Source of the DNA: Hydrangea macrophylla | Lineage: Eukaryota > Streptophyta > Magnoliopsida > Cornales > Hydrangeaceae | Direction of reading: 5' to 3' | Assembly (NCBI GenBank): GCA_033977485.1 | Contig: CM066994.1 | Location: 43,487,155-43,551,154 of the forward strand | Length of the DNA stretch: 64,000 bases | Shown: positions 48,701 to 54,642 of the stretch, piece after piece | Layout: each line of letters opens with the position of its first letter | Position numbering within the stretch: the stretch's first letter is position 1 | Position numbers and translations under genes: made by a program | Notes under the pieces: model-generated | Told to the model about the DNA's origin: nothing | Databases searched by the model: none | What the model saw: the letters and a program-made list of their open reading frames with translations, nothing else

Positions 48701-49082
48701 TAGAAAAACGGGAGATGGAATAATTGCAGCACTGCTCAACGGTGTGCTCACGCCCTTCATTTCATTTGCCTCAATGAAATGCAAGAAACCCTCTTCAACA
48801 CTATTTCCCAGCTCACTTGTACCTAACATATAGTCTACACATATTAGGTGTCTAAATGATATATCGGAGAAAGCAAAAGAAAGCAAAGGATAACCACTGT
48901 TGAAGCTTGATAAACATTGTTGGGCCCATTCTCTAACAGCTTAAGCTTTTGGAGTAGTTGGTAACTTAACATATCTTAATAGTAAAGAACTTTTTCTTAC
49001 CAAGATCAGAAACAACAGGTCTGCTTCCGGACTTCCGCAAATGTGGACTACTAGTAGGCAGTGTCACAAGACCTCCAATCAT
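19583..49082 (-). CDS. EXS-domain (ERD1/XPR1/SYG1) membrane protein, 13 coding exons
   Basis: Joined exons, in coding order: 49082-49001, 48822-48689, 40189-40151, 40047-39955, 39857-39741, 37809-37714, 34920-34807, 31468-31415, 27020-26973, 25562-25412, 22638-22473, 21294-21225, 19840-19583. Total 1422 nt, 473 codons plus stop. All junctions keep phase, and all introns are GT-AG except the seventh (GC-AG). The protein starts MIGGLVTLPTSSPHLRK. It has about eight hydrophobic segments and EXS hallmarks WDSVMRM, HGEVSLA, SSRYFFLRTFWRI, SVCGSH, LRQYKDTG, YSFYWDVTRDWDL and HLRHNYITVFTITALE. It lacks the N-terminal SPX domain of PHO1 proteins and resembles the short plant EXS proteins (often named 'SPX and EXS domain-containing protein 1-like'), related to yeast Erd1. 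XPR1/PHO1 relatives export phosphate and Erd1 acts in the Golgi; the role here is inferred only. The exons look intact, so the gene is probably functional despite transposon-filled introns. Confidence 0.9.
20166..20385. repeat. CGGTTCGGTT-rich repeat
   Basis: Repeated GGTTCGG, GGCTCGGCTC and CGGTTTT phrases with partial inverted complement (ACCAAACCGA). The same type of sequence appears at about 27455-27550 and 50265-50300. Such degenerate 'GGTTCGGTT' ends are common in plant non-autonomous DNA transposons. The boundaries are not clear. Confidence 0.45.
20931..21135. mobile_element. MITE in intron 12 side of exon 12
   Basis: Inverted ends GAGCCCGTTTAGG and complementary AAGCGGGCTC bound 205 bp. 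It contains the reciprocal phrases AGCTTTTTTA and TAAAAAGCTGTG. Flanks are TAA on the left and TTA on the right, which is not a clean duplication. It ends 90 bases from exon 12. Confidence 0.5.
21225..21294 (-). CDS. EXS gene exon 12 (70 nt)
   Basis: Encodes (S)GFTRIFKFSKPHLLSHLL YGRKW. Acceptor TTTTATGCCAG, donor GTAAGGAT. It is found only by completing the AG|T codon from exon 11 and joining W|VYFW to exon 13. Confidence 0.88.
21492..22235. mobile_element. Cluster of related foldback elements (AAGGCTTTGTTTGG ends)
   Basis: Several copies of an end sequence (AAGGCTTTGTTTGGTTGATG, AAGGCTCTGTTCGTTCATGG, and inverted forms such as CCATGAGCCAAATTACC and AGCCAAACAAAGCC) alternate with G+A-rich and complementary C+T-rich blocks (GGAAAGGAAAAC and GTTTTCCTTTCC). 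This is a nest of two or three MITEs of one family within intron 11. Related copies are at 24763-25092 and about 4340-4603. Confidence 0.5.
22473..22638 (-). CDS. EXS gene exon 11
   Basis: Encodes (A)LKYSTAVPVIFLSALKYH, then WRPLW-like VYRPLWLLSGVLNSLYSFYW and DVTRDWDL. Acceptor TATGGTTACAG, donor GTATGTTC. YSFYWDVTRDW is the strongest EXS signature in the gene. Confidence 0.92.
22687..22748. repeat. 31-bp tandem duplication
   Basis: The phrase AGAACGATCAAGTATGAATA plus 11 further bases occurs twice back to back without mismatch, suggesting a recent slippage event in intron 10. Confidence 0.85.
23120..23245 (+). repeat. 5' LTR of mini-Copia
   Basis: 126 bp, TG...CA, preceded by target duplication ACAGC and followed immediately by the Met-tRNA primer site. 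The end contains a CT-rich TTCTCTTTCTCTCTATTCTC tract. Confidence 0.9.
23507..23830 (+). pseudogene. Copia RNase H, C-terminal fragment
   Basis: An open frame of 107 residues with the hallmarks of the Ty1/Copia RNase H end: MYCDNQAAMYIASNPVFHER, TKHIEIDCHFIRD, and LGDILTKAL. The final TGA lies just before the polypurine tract, its normal place. Gag, protease, integrase and reverse transcriptase are missing. The frame itself has no damage, so it derives from a recent autonomous parent. Confidence 0.9.
23838..23961 (+). repeat. 3' LTR of mini-Copia
   Basis: 124 bp. Preceded by the polypurine tract GAGGGGGAG and followed by target duplication ACAGC. Confidence 0.9.
24480..24625 (-). mobile_element. 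TRIM-like LTR fragment
   Basis: The minus strand reads GTTGCGTCCCACATCGCTTA followed by GGTTTATAAGG and GGTCTTACAAG. This is the organisation of short TRIM LTRs (a CCCACATCG motif near the start and a TATAAG box). No primer site or partner LTR was found. Confidence 0.35.
24763..25092. mobile_element. MITE (TAGGCTCTATTTGG ends)
   Basis: Left end TAGGCTCTATTTGGTTTGAT and right end ATGAACCAAACAGAACCTTA are imperfect inverted repeats. The next 30 bases on each side also pair (GACAAGGAAAGG / CTTTCCCTCAC). Same family as the cluster at 21492-22235. Intron 10. Confidence 0.55.
25412..25562 (-). CDS. EXS gene exon 10
   Basis: 50 codons plus one base: VATIAWFEADSVCGSH, then PYLFRFFQCLRQYKDTGEK and NTLMN. 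Start of the C-terminal EXS core. Acceptor AAGTTGTGCAG, donor GTAAGTTC. Confidence 0.9.
26333..26495. mobile_element. Foldback element in intron 9
   Basis: TCACTTAAGGCCTTTCGATT at the left is complementary to the right end (AAAATCGAGGGCTTTAAGTGA), and inner TTGAGGACAA pairs with TTGTCCTCAA. About 163 bp, no ORF. Confidence 0.6.
26973..27020 (-). CDS. EXS gene exon 9 (48 nt)
   Basis: 16 codons, VFSDLERSVCRMVHQQ. Acceptor TTTGGGGCAG, donor GTTAGTGT. C in SVCRM and the next exon's SVCGSH are conserved in the family. Confidence 0.88.
27842..27868. repeat. (GA)13 microsatellite
   Basis: Pure GA repeat in intron 8. Similar tracts in this gene are (AG)n at 33137-33167 and (TC)n at 36662-36696. Confidence 0.9.
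28113..28226 (-). mobile_element. TRIM LTR remnant
   Basis: Minus strand: TGTTGGATATCCTACATCTC ... GTGCTTCTTACAAG ... AAGGCGTCTTTTGAGGGTGA ... ending CTTTCTATTT, then GGTACTAGAGC, a mutated Met-tRNA primer site. This is the same LTR family as the complete TRIM at 34256-34701. Only one LTR with the start of the interior is present. Confidence 0.65.
28768..29019. mobile_element. hAT-like MITE with an internal palindrome
   Basis: Ends TGCTCGTTTGGATTGGTT and AAGCGATTCCAAACATGCC are imperfect inverted repeats. The middle holds a perfect 18-bp inverted repeat (CACGTTTGGGCTGAAGCA, 28883-28900 and 28911-28928). The LTR element at 29025 is inserted just beyond its right end. Confidence 0.55.
29025..31046 (+). 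mobile_element. Gypsy-derived non-autonomous LTR element, subfamily 1
   Basis: LTRs 29025-29320 and 30746-31046 share TATAAATAGTACTCTAGGGC, GCCTAGAGCTCTTGTTTTAG and an ATCA end. The target duplication is CCCAA/CACAA with one mismatch. Primer site TGGTATCAGAGC at 29323 and a purine tract AGAGGGAGAG before the 3' LTR. The 1.4-kb interior holds broken gag-like frames at 30088-30327 and 30355-30663. The LTRs resemble those of 41429-43883, so both belong to one family. It lies in intron 8 of the EXS gene, in opposite orientation. Confidence 0.85.
30088..30663 (+). pseudogene. Degenerate acidic ORF of LTR element subfamily 1
   Basis: Two frames, 30088-30327 and 30355-30663, separated by a stop and frame change. 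The reading region opens like the sister element (AQRGRERKGRGRG versus AQRGIERMGRGQR), but the start ATG has become ATA at about 30113. It then jumps straight to KAPIFDACYESGFEE, the acidic repeat. The gag core seen at 42577 onward in the sister element is missing here. Confidence 0.65.
31415..31468 (-). CDS. EXS gene exon 8
   Basis: 18 codons, AITFADFFLADIFTSMAK. Acceptor TGTATGCAG, donor GTATGCAT. Confidence 0.88.
32676..32830. repeat. Perfect 26-bp inverted repeat
   Basis: AAACCCAACGATTCCTTCTC (continuing six bases) at 32676-32701 has its exact complement at 32805-32830, with a 103-base spacer. A foldback or small MITE core in intron 7. No target duplication recognised. Confidence 0.8.
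32929..33472. mobile_element. Possible MITE in intron 7
   Basis: ATGTTTGGTGAAGC near the left and GCTGCACCAAATGGC near the right could be inverted ends. GTATAAGCTGTTCAAACAGC and TAAGCTATAAGCTGAG phrases repeat inside. Contains an (AG)n tract at 33137-33167. Boundaries uncertain. Confidence 0.35.
34256..34701 (+). mobile_element. TRIM retrotransposon with three LTR units
   Basis: 446 bp, TGTTGATTGTCCCACATTGC ... TTTCTACA, with perfect target duplications ATATC (34251-34255, 34702-34706). A Met-tRNA primer site (TGGTATCAGAGC) follows the first LTR at 34373. Three tandem LTR-like units (about 34256-34370, 34425-34560, 34562-34701) share TGTCCCACAT, CTTATAAG and GCGTCTTTTGAGGGTGAGTC. No coding capacity. 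It lies in intron 7, 104 bases from exon 7. Confidence 0.85.
34807..34920 (-). CDS. EXS gene exon 7, followed by a GC donor
   Basis: 38 codons including VLLYTVVAMILIFPFDIFYL and SSRYFFLRTFWRIVFPLQ. Acceptor TCTTCTGTAG. The 3' splice boundary is CTACAG/GCAAGT, a non-canonical but recognised GC-AG donor. Shifting the boundary to find a GT would break the conserved LQ-AITFADFF junction. Confidence 0.88.
35811..35940. repeat. Direct repeat inside the Copia-type element
   Basis: CATCCACCACCACCAACAA and AACAACAATGTCCA(T/C)AATAT occur twice about 63 bases apart. The plus-strand complement of a Trp/Val-coding stretch gives chance ORFs on the minus strand. Confidence 0.7.
36662..36696. repeat. (TC)17 microsatellite
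   Basis: Pure CT repeat in the interior of the minus-strand Copia-type element. It produces low-complexity Ser-Leu and Arg-Glu ORFs that are not genes. Confidence 0.9.
37714..37809 (-). CDS. EXS gene exon 6
   Basis: 32 codons: CATWMTIVVPTSMTAYLYLY, then SHGEVSLAAFQP. Acceptor TTTGATACTGCAG, donor GTGTAATA. A Stowaway MITE lies 76 bases upstream of its acceptor. Confidence 0.9.
37886..38157. mobile_element. Stowaway MITE
   Basis: Ends CTCCCTCTGTCCCATATTAA and its near-exact complement TTAATATGGGACGGAGGGAG, flanked by TA on both sides (37884-37885, 38158-38159). This CTCCCTCCGTCCC end is the standard plant Stowaway (Tc1/mariner) terminus. 272 bp, no ORF. It lies in intron 5, 76 bases from the exon 6 acceptor, so it may include or displace the branch-point region. 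Confidence 0.95.
39741..39857 (-). CDS. EXS gene exon 5
   Basis: 39 codons including MMVWLWGVNLWFF and FDLDQNHLTYREIWK. Acceptor CATGTTGCAG, donor GTAAAAGC. Second and third hydrophobic stretches. Confidence 0.9.
39955..40047 (-). CDS. EXS gene exon 4
   Basis: 31 codons, IGWDSVMRMSADLRDLFLYE through YYNPLLLV. Acceptor GAAGTTGCAG, donor GTTAGTGA. WDSVMRM is a strong marker of this EXS subfamily. Confidence 0.9.
40151..40189 (-). CDS. EXS gene exon 3 (39-nt micro-exon)
   Basis: Thirteen codons, VLLFFVWGFSCCK, between the acceptor TGACCTACAG and the donor GTAAACTT. It completes the first transmembrane segment. It lies 8.5 kb from exon 2 and would be missed by ORF-length filters. Confidence 0.85.
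41056..41201. repeat. Foldback with 19-bp perfect arms
   Basis: ATTTGCCTGTGCCTAGAGG at 41056-41074 is exactly complementary to 41183-41201. Inside, GGTTAAAATTACC(T/A)CGAAGTT occurs twice in direct orientation, each next to one arm, around a (CA)n tract. Confidence 0.8.
42577..42855 (+). pseudogene. Gag core of TR-GAG-like element
   Basis: 92 codons: a helical start MEELKMQIAALTLKVKHLQ, then EFYGDDSEFIDWLDKVEAIF and VEEKKVKLVEKCLRGRVAKW plus WKQ, the standard first half of the Ty3/gypsy Retrotrans_gag domain. An upstream piece begins MAQRGIERMGRGQR at 42458 and stops at a TAG near 42537. A frame change near 42805-42820 continues the protein into the next ORF. Confidence 0.8.
42785..43681 (+). 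CDS. Acidic repeat protein of TR-GAG-like element
   Basis: An open frame of 298 codons that continues gag in another frame. It enters with LLEELKNKFYTLVFDD. Residues about 25-110 carry three or four degenerate copies of an acidic motif, EEPIFDDCYESxFEE (seen as EKPPFDDCFERGFEE, EEPIFYYCYESDFEE, EEPIFDDCYDGKFEN). An acidic middle follows, then a basic end (KINLKKKSTAEMQMRKLVVK). The last 33 codons run into the 3' LTR (43582 onward), where the hydrophobic tail is LTR-encoded. The family's original stop may have been lost. No zinc knuckle or protease motif is present. Function is unknown. The long open frame is notable in an otherwise non-autonomous element. Confidence 0.6.
   Translation: MRSGGNKSKLLEELKNKFYTLVFDDEPKFDEYLDEKPPFDDCFERGFEEEFNHDDDKMLYEEPIFYYCYESDFEETQNVVEVKETGEEPIFDDCYDGKFENKEVDFIQLLWSPKEDNFVSTSYEEEFGYEDDGLEGNVFNSLEVPLCIDYTEEFDLEVLVEGFGKSEDFEMLTWDECEIELCNGGIEMRFENDESMGKLMDIKENLTFEEENYILFLFSSVEDAIEQRVATMMFSKINLKKKSTAEMQMRKLVVKLEDKFSLEGESDAVIILIVLLCIISSVLYFFCYVCHLLLVTSM
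45762..48545. mobile_element. 2.8-kb solo LTR, gypsy type
   Basis: Starts TGTAACGCCCCACATC and ends GGGTTTCTACA, with perfect target duplications GATAT (45757-45761, 48546-48550). No partner LTR, primer site or coding domain inside, so it is a solo LTR. A MITE (47698-47985) is nested in it. It ends 143 bases from exon 2 of the EXS gene, in intron 2. The orientation is not certain because both ends are near-palindromic. Confidence 0.8.
47698..47985. mobile_element. MITE nested in the 2.8-kb solo LTR
   Basis: Inverted ends CTAAGGTTTAGTTTGGCCCC and GGGGCCAAACTAAGCCTAAG. Internal palindromes of GAGCTTTTAAAAGCTC recur. About 288 bp, no ORF. It postdates the LTR. Confidence 0.65.
48689..48822 (-). 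CDS. EXS gene exon 2
   Basis: 134 nt between the acceptor TATGTTAG and the donor GTTTCATT. Encodes GTSELGNSVEEGFLHF... and ends PSPVFLWRFK, the conserved lead into the first membrane segment. The donor is weak (AAG/GTTTCA). The 2.8-kb solo LTR ends only 143 bases into the following intron. Confidence 0.8.
48898..48964. repeat. 67-bp retroelement fragment in intron 1
   Basis: TGTTGAAGCTTGATAAACAT followed by TGTTGGGCCCATTCTCTAAC and on to GTAGTTGGTA matches 23398-23464 of the mini-Copia interior with one visible mismatch. It takes up over a third of the 178-nt intron 1. Confidence 0.85.
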
Positions 49083-49124
49083 AGATAAAGATGGCAGACA
49101 TAAAAGGTGTTTCTGTTGCTGAAA
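49001..49124 (-). CDS. EXS gene exon 1 (coding from 49082)
   Basis: The acceptor TTGCGGTGCAG precedes 49124 and the donor GTAAGAAA follows 49001. The ATG at 49082 starts MIGGLVTLPTSSPHLRK, matching the N-terminus of related plant proteins (TSSPHLRKSGSRPVV). A short overlapping upstream ORF (49101-49051, 16 codons plus stop, different frame) begins 19 nt before this ATG. Confidence 0.8.
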
Positions 49125-49512
49125 CTGCACCGCAATAAGAGAAATAACAAGGAAAAGCATGATAATTTAAACGAGTACACTGCCTTGAAATGAAAAGATT
49201 AGCAAGTGATACTGAATATTTGATTATCTAGCACTTAATTCAAAAAGCCGTAAAGTTACTGATACACAATATTTTAATGGTTTATCCACAAAAAAAAAAA
49301 AAAATGATGACCTATTCTGTTACACTATTCAGCTGAAATGAATTTAAAATGTATCTAACATTTATATTGCAGAATGGCCATCTCAGAATAAAGGGTGGAC
49401 TAGGCATAGAACTAATCTCAAGTGTCACGCACTTGCATACTGAATGTAGATAGTCCGATCACCAAAAAAAAAAGTAAATAATCCGAAGAGGCAAGCCCAG
49501 ATTTTACAGGCG

Positions 49513-49670
49513 TAATGCTACGCTTTCCAAATTTGAATTCCAATTGCTTAACAGTTGTACCACAGGGTGTGCAGTGGTCAGTGGTACCACATACATACCA
49601 TCACATGCGTTACAACTGGTAAAGCATTCGGGAACCACATTTAGGATTCAAATTTGAAAATCATAGTTTA
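49513..49670. mobile_element. MITE, family 'TAATGCTATGC', copy 3
   Basis: Ends TAATGCTACGCTTTCCAAAT and its imperfect complement ATTTGAAAATCATAGTTTA. Same family as 298-476 and 4015-4190. In the intron between the 5' non-coding exon and exon 1 of the EXS gene. Confidence 0.6.
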
Positions 49671-49969
49671 ATCTTTTTAGAGACGCCTTTGTTTGTGTTT
49701 ACTTCAAAAAAAAAAAAGAGTGAGACTTAACCCAATTTGCAAACGAAATTGTAGTTTGTTTCACAGAAGAAAGGATTAAAACACCGTCCCTAGAGTAATA
49801 CATATACAAACAAAACATATATGTGTATGTCATCAATGGGATCTAAACAAATTAGTCTGCAGTGCATTCTAAAGAAGTTATTGTTCTTCACAATGAATGA
49901 AACAAAAGTGTATAAATGAGAGAGGTTTTAATGGATCTATGTTTGATTTGAATCAGATCAAGAACTTAC

Positions 49970-50141
49970 TTGTATGAGTATTTTGATCTAAAGCCAAAGG
50001 AACTGAATTTCTTGACTGCAAGATTTGATGGTATGCGTCGTCAAATGCGAACCTATTTTCCAGGCACGCGGGATCTCTCACAGAGTAGAGAGACAGAGCG
50101 TGAAATTGAGAAGAGGGAAATACGAAGACGTTAAAAGGACC
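49970..50141 (-). other. EXS gene, 5' non-coding exon (predicted)
   Basis: The minus strand has a good donor after ACTCATACAA (GTAAGTTC, next intron base 49969), and the phase that would join exon 1 carries a TAG, so this exon is untranslated. It contains no ATG. The start of transcription is unknown; 50141 is a guess from the CT-rich TCTGTCTCTCTACTCTGTG stretch, as often found in plant leaders. Confidence 0.5.
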
Positions 50142-50150
50142 AATTTGCAA

Positions 50151-50779
50151 TATTTAATTTTTCATTTAAAAAAAAAATAAAAAATAAAAAATAAAAAAGT
50201 AATGATATATTTCCGAAGTTCAAATCTCAAATATCATTGGCTGAGTGACATGGTTTCAACCGGGATGTTAAATCGGTCGGTTCGATCGATTTTCCTCAAT
50301 TTTTCGAGTTTCAAAATAGACTAAATGTTCTTGTTTTTTTGTCAAGTTTTAAGCTTAGTGTATTTCTTATGGGTAATACTTATACAAAAGAGTGGTTTTG
50401 TTCTATTATACAACCAAATCACTCGTCACATATCACTTATTAATTGGTACAGAGAGAAGGCTGCTATGCATTAATGCAGTATTAAATGCACAGCAGCCGG
50501 TCATGACCGGCTACTAAATTATAGTAAGGTATGTTTGTACATGATAAGTAATGATTGTACTTTGGTAATAAATTATTTTACATGGTTAGCAAAATGAATG
50601 ATCTTATGCAATGAATGTTGTACCTTTGTTTAAAAATGTTATACATTATGGTTCAATTGTTGTACTTTAATTTAAAACTGCTATACATTATGACAATGGT
50701 AAGGTAGCTTTGTACCATAGTAATCAATGAGTGTATTTAGTAAAAAATAGTTGTACATTTTTCAACAAAATTTTGTAAG
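50151..50779. other. Presumed promoter side of the EXS gene
   Basis: No gene. An A-rich stretch at 50168-50198, a GGTCGGTTCGATCG phrase near 50275, then AT-rich sequence with repeated TTGTAC(A/C) motifs that merges into the minisatellite. No convincing TATA box was identified for the minus-strand gene. Confidence 0.45.
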
Positions 50780-51535
50780 GGTACAAACCTTTGTTACCCC
50801 AAGAACAAGATTTCCTACAGAATTACAAATATTCATTAGCAAAAGTACAGACATGTATTACCAAAGTTGAAAGTTTCCTTATAAGAAAAAATTTGTTATG
50901 AACTAAAGTCTTCTTACAATAGATACAGACATTTGTTACCCTAAGAACAATGATTCCCTACATAATTACAAACATTCAGTAACAAAGATACAAACATGTA
51001 TTACAAAAGTTCAAAACTTGCTTACAAGGACAGAAAAAATTTGTTATGAAGGTACAAAAGTTTTCCTACAATAGATACAAATGTTTGTTACCTTAAGAAC
51101 GAAAATTCTCTACATAATTATAAACCTTCATTACCAAAGGTACAGACATGTATTACAAAAGTTCAAAACTTCCTTATAAAGACAGAAAAATTTTGTTATG
51201 AAGGTACAAAAGTCTTCCTACAATAAATACAAATATTTGTTACCCTAAGAATAAAGATTCCCTACATAATTACAAACATTCATTACCAAAGGTACAGACA
51301 TGTATTACAAAATTTCAAAACTTCCTTACAAGTATAGAAAAAATTTATTATGAAGGTACAAAAGTCTTCCTACAATAGATACAAATATTTGTTACCATAA
51401 GAACAAAAAACTCCCTACATGATTACAAGCCTTCATTACAAAAGGTACAGACATGTAATACAAAAGTTCAAAACTTTCTTACAAGGACAAAAAAATTCGT
51501 TATGAACTAAAGTCTTCCTATAATTAGAGGCGTCA
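50780..51535. repeat. Minisatellite, period about 142-153 bp, five copies
   Basis: TTTGTTACCCTAAGAACAA recurs at 50791, 50933, 51084, 51237 and 51389. Each unit also has ACATAATTACAAACATTCAT, GTACAGACATGTATTAC and TTTGTTATGAA phrases. A further partial unit at 52315-52411 is split from the array by 780 bp and is the insertion site of the Ogre-like element. No coding capacity. Confidence 0.85.
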
Positions 51536-52314
51536 AACGGGTCGAGTTGACCGTTTTTTAAGTATGGCAAATAAGTATACACCTACTTATAGCAGTTTTT
51601 TTTTTTTGAAAAAATGATACTAAGTAATGAAGAGAATAGTGTTTTGTTCGATTCACTCATGGAACTTGCTAATCTAGAATGGAAAAATGAAGATGGGTCT
51701 TTTAAATATGTTGCTTTTGAAGGTTTGCAGACCGTCTTTGTAGAGAAAATCCCTTGATATGATCTTCCGGCTAATGTCATTGCAATGGAGGTTTGAAGGT
51801 GGCATAAGGAACATCAACTCTTTCAAGAGTTGTTAACTATGAGGTGTTCGTTTCAATGAAAGAAACTAGCTAGAAGTTCCAGATTAGACTTGGTTTAAAT
51901 GGTGTGCCAAGGTTTGAACGAACAACTCTCAGCATTTTGATTTCAATTGTTATAATTATATGCTTCTAATGTAAATTGTTTTCATGAATAATATGTACAG
52001 ACAACCTATGACAGTATTGCAACATCTTTGAGGCACCATGTACCTTCCCGCTACCATAGTTTGTGTTATATCTTAAAAAAAAAACCACTAGTAACAGTCT
52101 CACCAAATAAAAGTGATGTGGGCCCGTTAATCGTTGCCAGCTCATCTAGAAATGAAGCGAGGAACAACACGAAGAAAATTCTTCAGAGATTGAAGCGTTG
52201 AACACCTAACTGTTGTATTAAAGGGTCATTAAGGGTTATCTAGTAGCCTTGGTGTCAGCAGTTTGTTTACAAAAAAGTTTGTAATAGTTATCTAAATTAA
52301 ATTTTAATTTCCAA
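51536..52314. other. Non-coding interval between repeat units
   Basis: AT-rich. A 48-codon plus-strand frame at about 51617-51763 has balanced composition, but no recognisable family and no splice context. Nothing else supportable. Confidence 0.45.
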
Positions 52315-54630
52315 TTTCTAAAGGTACAGACATGTGTTACTGAAGTTGTAAGCTTACTTACATGGACATAAAACCTTTGCTATGAAGGCACCAAGCATTA
52401 CTACAACAGGTTGTGGACACCGGAAGTGGACCACTTCTCTCTTGTTTGAGATTGTTTTGAAATTGATTTGAATCAAGGAAAGAAAATAGGTCTGTTGAAA
52501 ATAGATACAGAGTCGCCACTTGGTCTTTAAGGAACCAAGAAACCTAATTTTGACTCACCCAAGCGGATAAGGGCACCGGCCCTTCATAACCAAAGAACTT
52601 GGTTCGGGGTTTTGGTACGAGAGAGGAAGGAGCCTTTGTCGCGACTAAAACACCCTCAACTCGCCCCGTCTTTCGACGGGCCTCAATTAGCATCCAAATA
52701 ATCATCTTATACTATGTATGGTTCGGCAATTAATACTATGATAGTATATTACATTACATAAGAAACTTGAAAATGGAAGATCTAAAGATAAAATATCATT
52801 CATAAGATCTAAATCAAATATCATGCAATGTAAAGTGGAAGATCACACAAACAAACCTAGGAAAAATCGTCTAATCATATATCAATTAATCAAGTTTTCT
52901 AATCTAAAGGGGACATGAATTGTTTTTGGAACAAATAAACAAAGAAATCAAAATATGCTTAGCAAGGCTTAGAATGATGCATGTTAATCTTTGAGAAAAG
53001 AAGATCTCTCAATCCCCGGGACGGATGAGAAAGGATGATTAGATCAAAGGGGAAGCATGAATATGTGATCAAGTTCATTCCTTATAATCTTCTTGGATTA
53101 AGAGTTACAAAAACCCCAAATCTTGCATGAATGCAATGTATGTATCTAAAATGTGCAAAGGTTGTAGTGTGTTTTGTGTACATGGATTTCTAGAATGACT
53201 TAGAAGTCTAAAATGTGTATGAATGAATGAATGAAATTAACATGGGATGTATACAAATGTAGTATGAACCACTTCCTAAGATATGAACTAATTTGGAATG
53301 CATATAAGCCTCAAATCAAAGAATGAAAGTTAAAGTGTACTTGCTGTGAATAGTGGACAGAACAGTAGCATGATCTTTTGGAAATTGAAAAGAGGGGTTA
53401 GGAATGTTTTCAATGCATGATTTTTTATGGAGATGTTCCTTATTGTGTCTAGAACACAACCCAAAATGCCAATCTTGAATAGCTATCACAGATTGAGAGA
53501 AATTATATAAACAATAGAGGTCACTCAGAAACAGAGTTCGTACTGTCGACTGAAATGTTAGAAAATCTTAGAAAATGAAAAAGAATGATCTAGAGGCCCA
53601 TTTTATACAGAAAGTTTCCTAAGACATTGAATTTTAAGGGAAAAATAAGTTAGGACCACCCCTTTTGGAAAAGTTTTCTGGAAAAGAGGTCGTAAGTTGA
53701 CCTAGCTGCTGTGACAGCAAAAACAGAATGTTTGGAAGGAATGTTGGGACCCAAATGGACCATTTCCAAGTACTTCCAAGTCAAACCAAAAATCATGGGT
53801 GTTCTCCAATGAGTTAGGAAGACTTTCCAAGTGGCCTTGCATCCATATGTTGAGTATTGTGTTCTAGAAAAATCTTTGAACTCAACTCACTCACTGTTTT
53901 GACTCATTGTTTTGAAGATTTTGGAGAAAACAAAGTTTTGTTTCTTGAAACCAAATGAGAGGGATTGAGAGGGGTTTTGAAATAGATGTTTTGAAAACAT
54001 GTTTTCAACACTCAATAAGGATCATAGCCACTTAGAATACCTACATCAAACTCATCATTTAAGAACCTCCAAGATTGTTGGAGAGATTTATTTTATTTTT
54101 GAACATAACTTCAATACATTCCAAGAATACCTTGGAAGTATTGAGGTTATGATCATCATCTATCAAACATGTTTTTGAGGTCAAGAGCTACTATCCATAA
54201 GGATTCACTCACCCCAAACTTCATGTCATCACTTAGATGATGATGAACTAGTAAGTAAATAAAGAAAAGAAAAAGAAATGAGATAAGGAGAGATGAACAT
54301 ATATATAATCAAAGCAAGTAAATAGCAATCAATAGATGATAATCAATGTGATTTTGGACTTGTAGCTTGGTGTTTCACTCATAGATTTTGACATTTGGAC
54401 ATGGAAGTAGCTTCCTATCTCATGAATGCTCAAGAATGAGGGTTGGAGTGGACTTTGAATGTGAAGTATATAGAAGGATGATGGAAGAAAACAAGAATAA
54501 AACTCACTTTCTTATGGAAAATCAATGGGAGAAGCTCCCTTTCTCTCTTCTAAACCTATCTCTATCTCTCTTCTTCTCTACAAGTTTTCAAGCTTTGCAC
54601 TTGGCTCCCCCAAAATGAAGAGCAATGGGG

Positions 54631-54642
54631 GGTTTAAATAGG
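54631..54642 (-). promoter_or_regulatory. Putative TATA box of the Ogre-like LTR
   Basis: Minus strand CCTATTTAAACCCCCCATTG, preceded by CCAAATTGG (CCAAT-like). Its place about 1.07 kb into the LTR, downstream of the W-box array, suits a U3 promoter. Confidence 0.5.

Noticed and set aside
51617..51763. Plus-strand 48-codon frame with protein-like composition (SLMELANLEWKNEDGSFKYV)
   Set aside because: Too short, no recognised family, no conserved splice sites. It may be a fossil exon.
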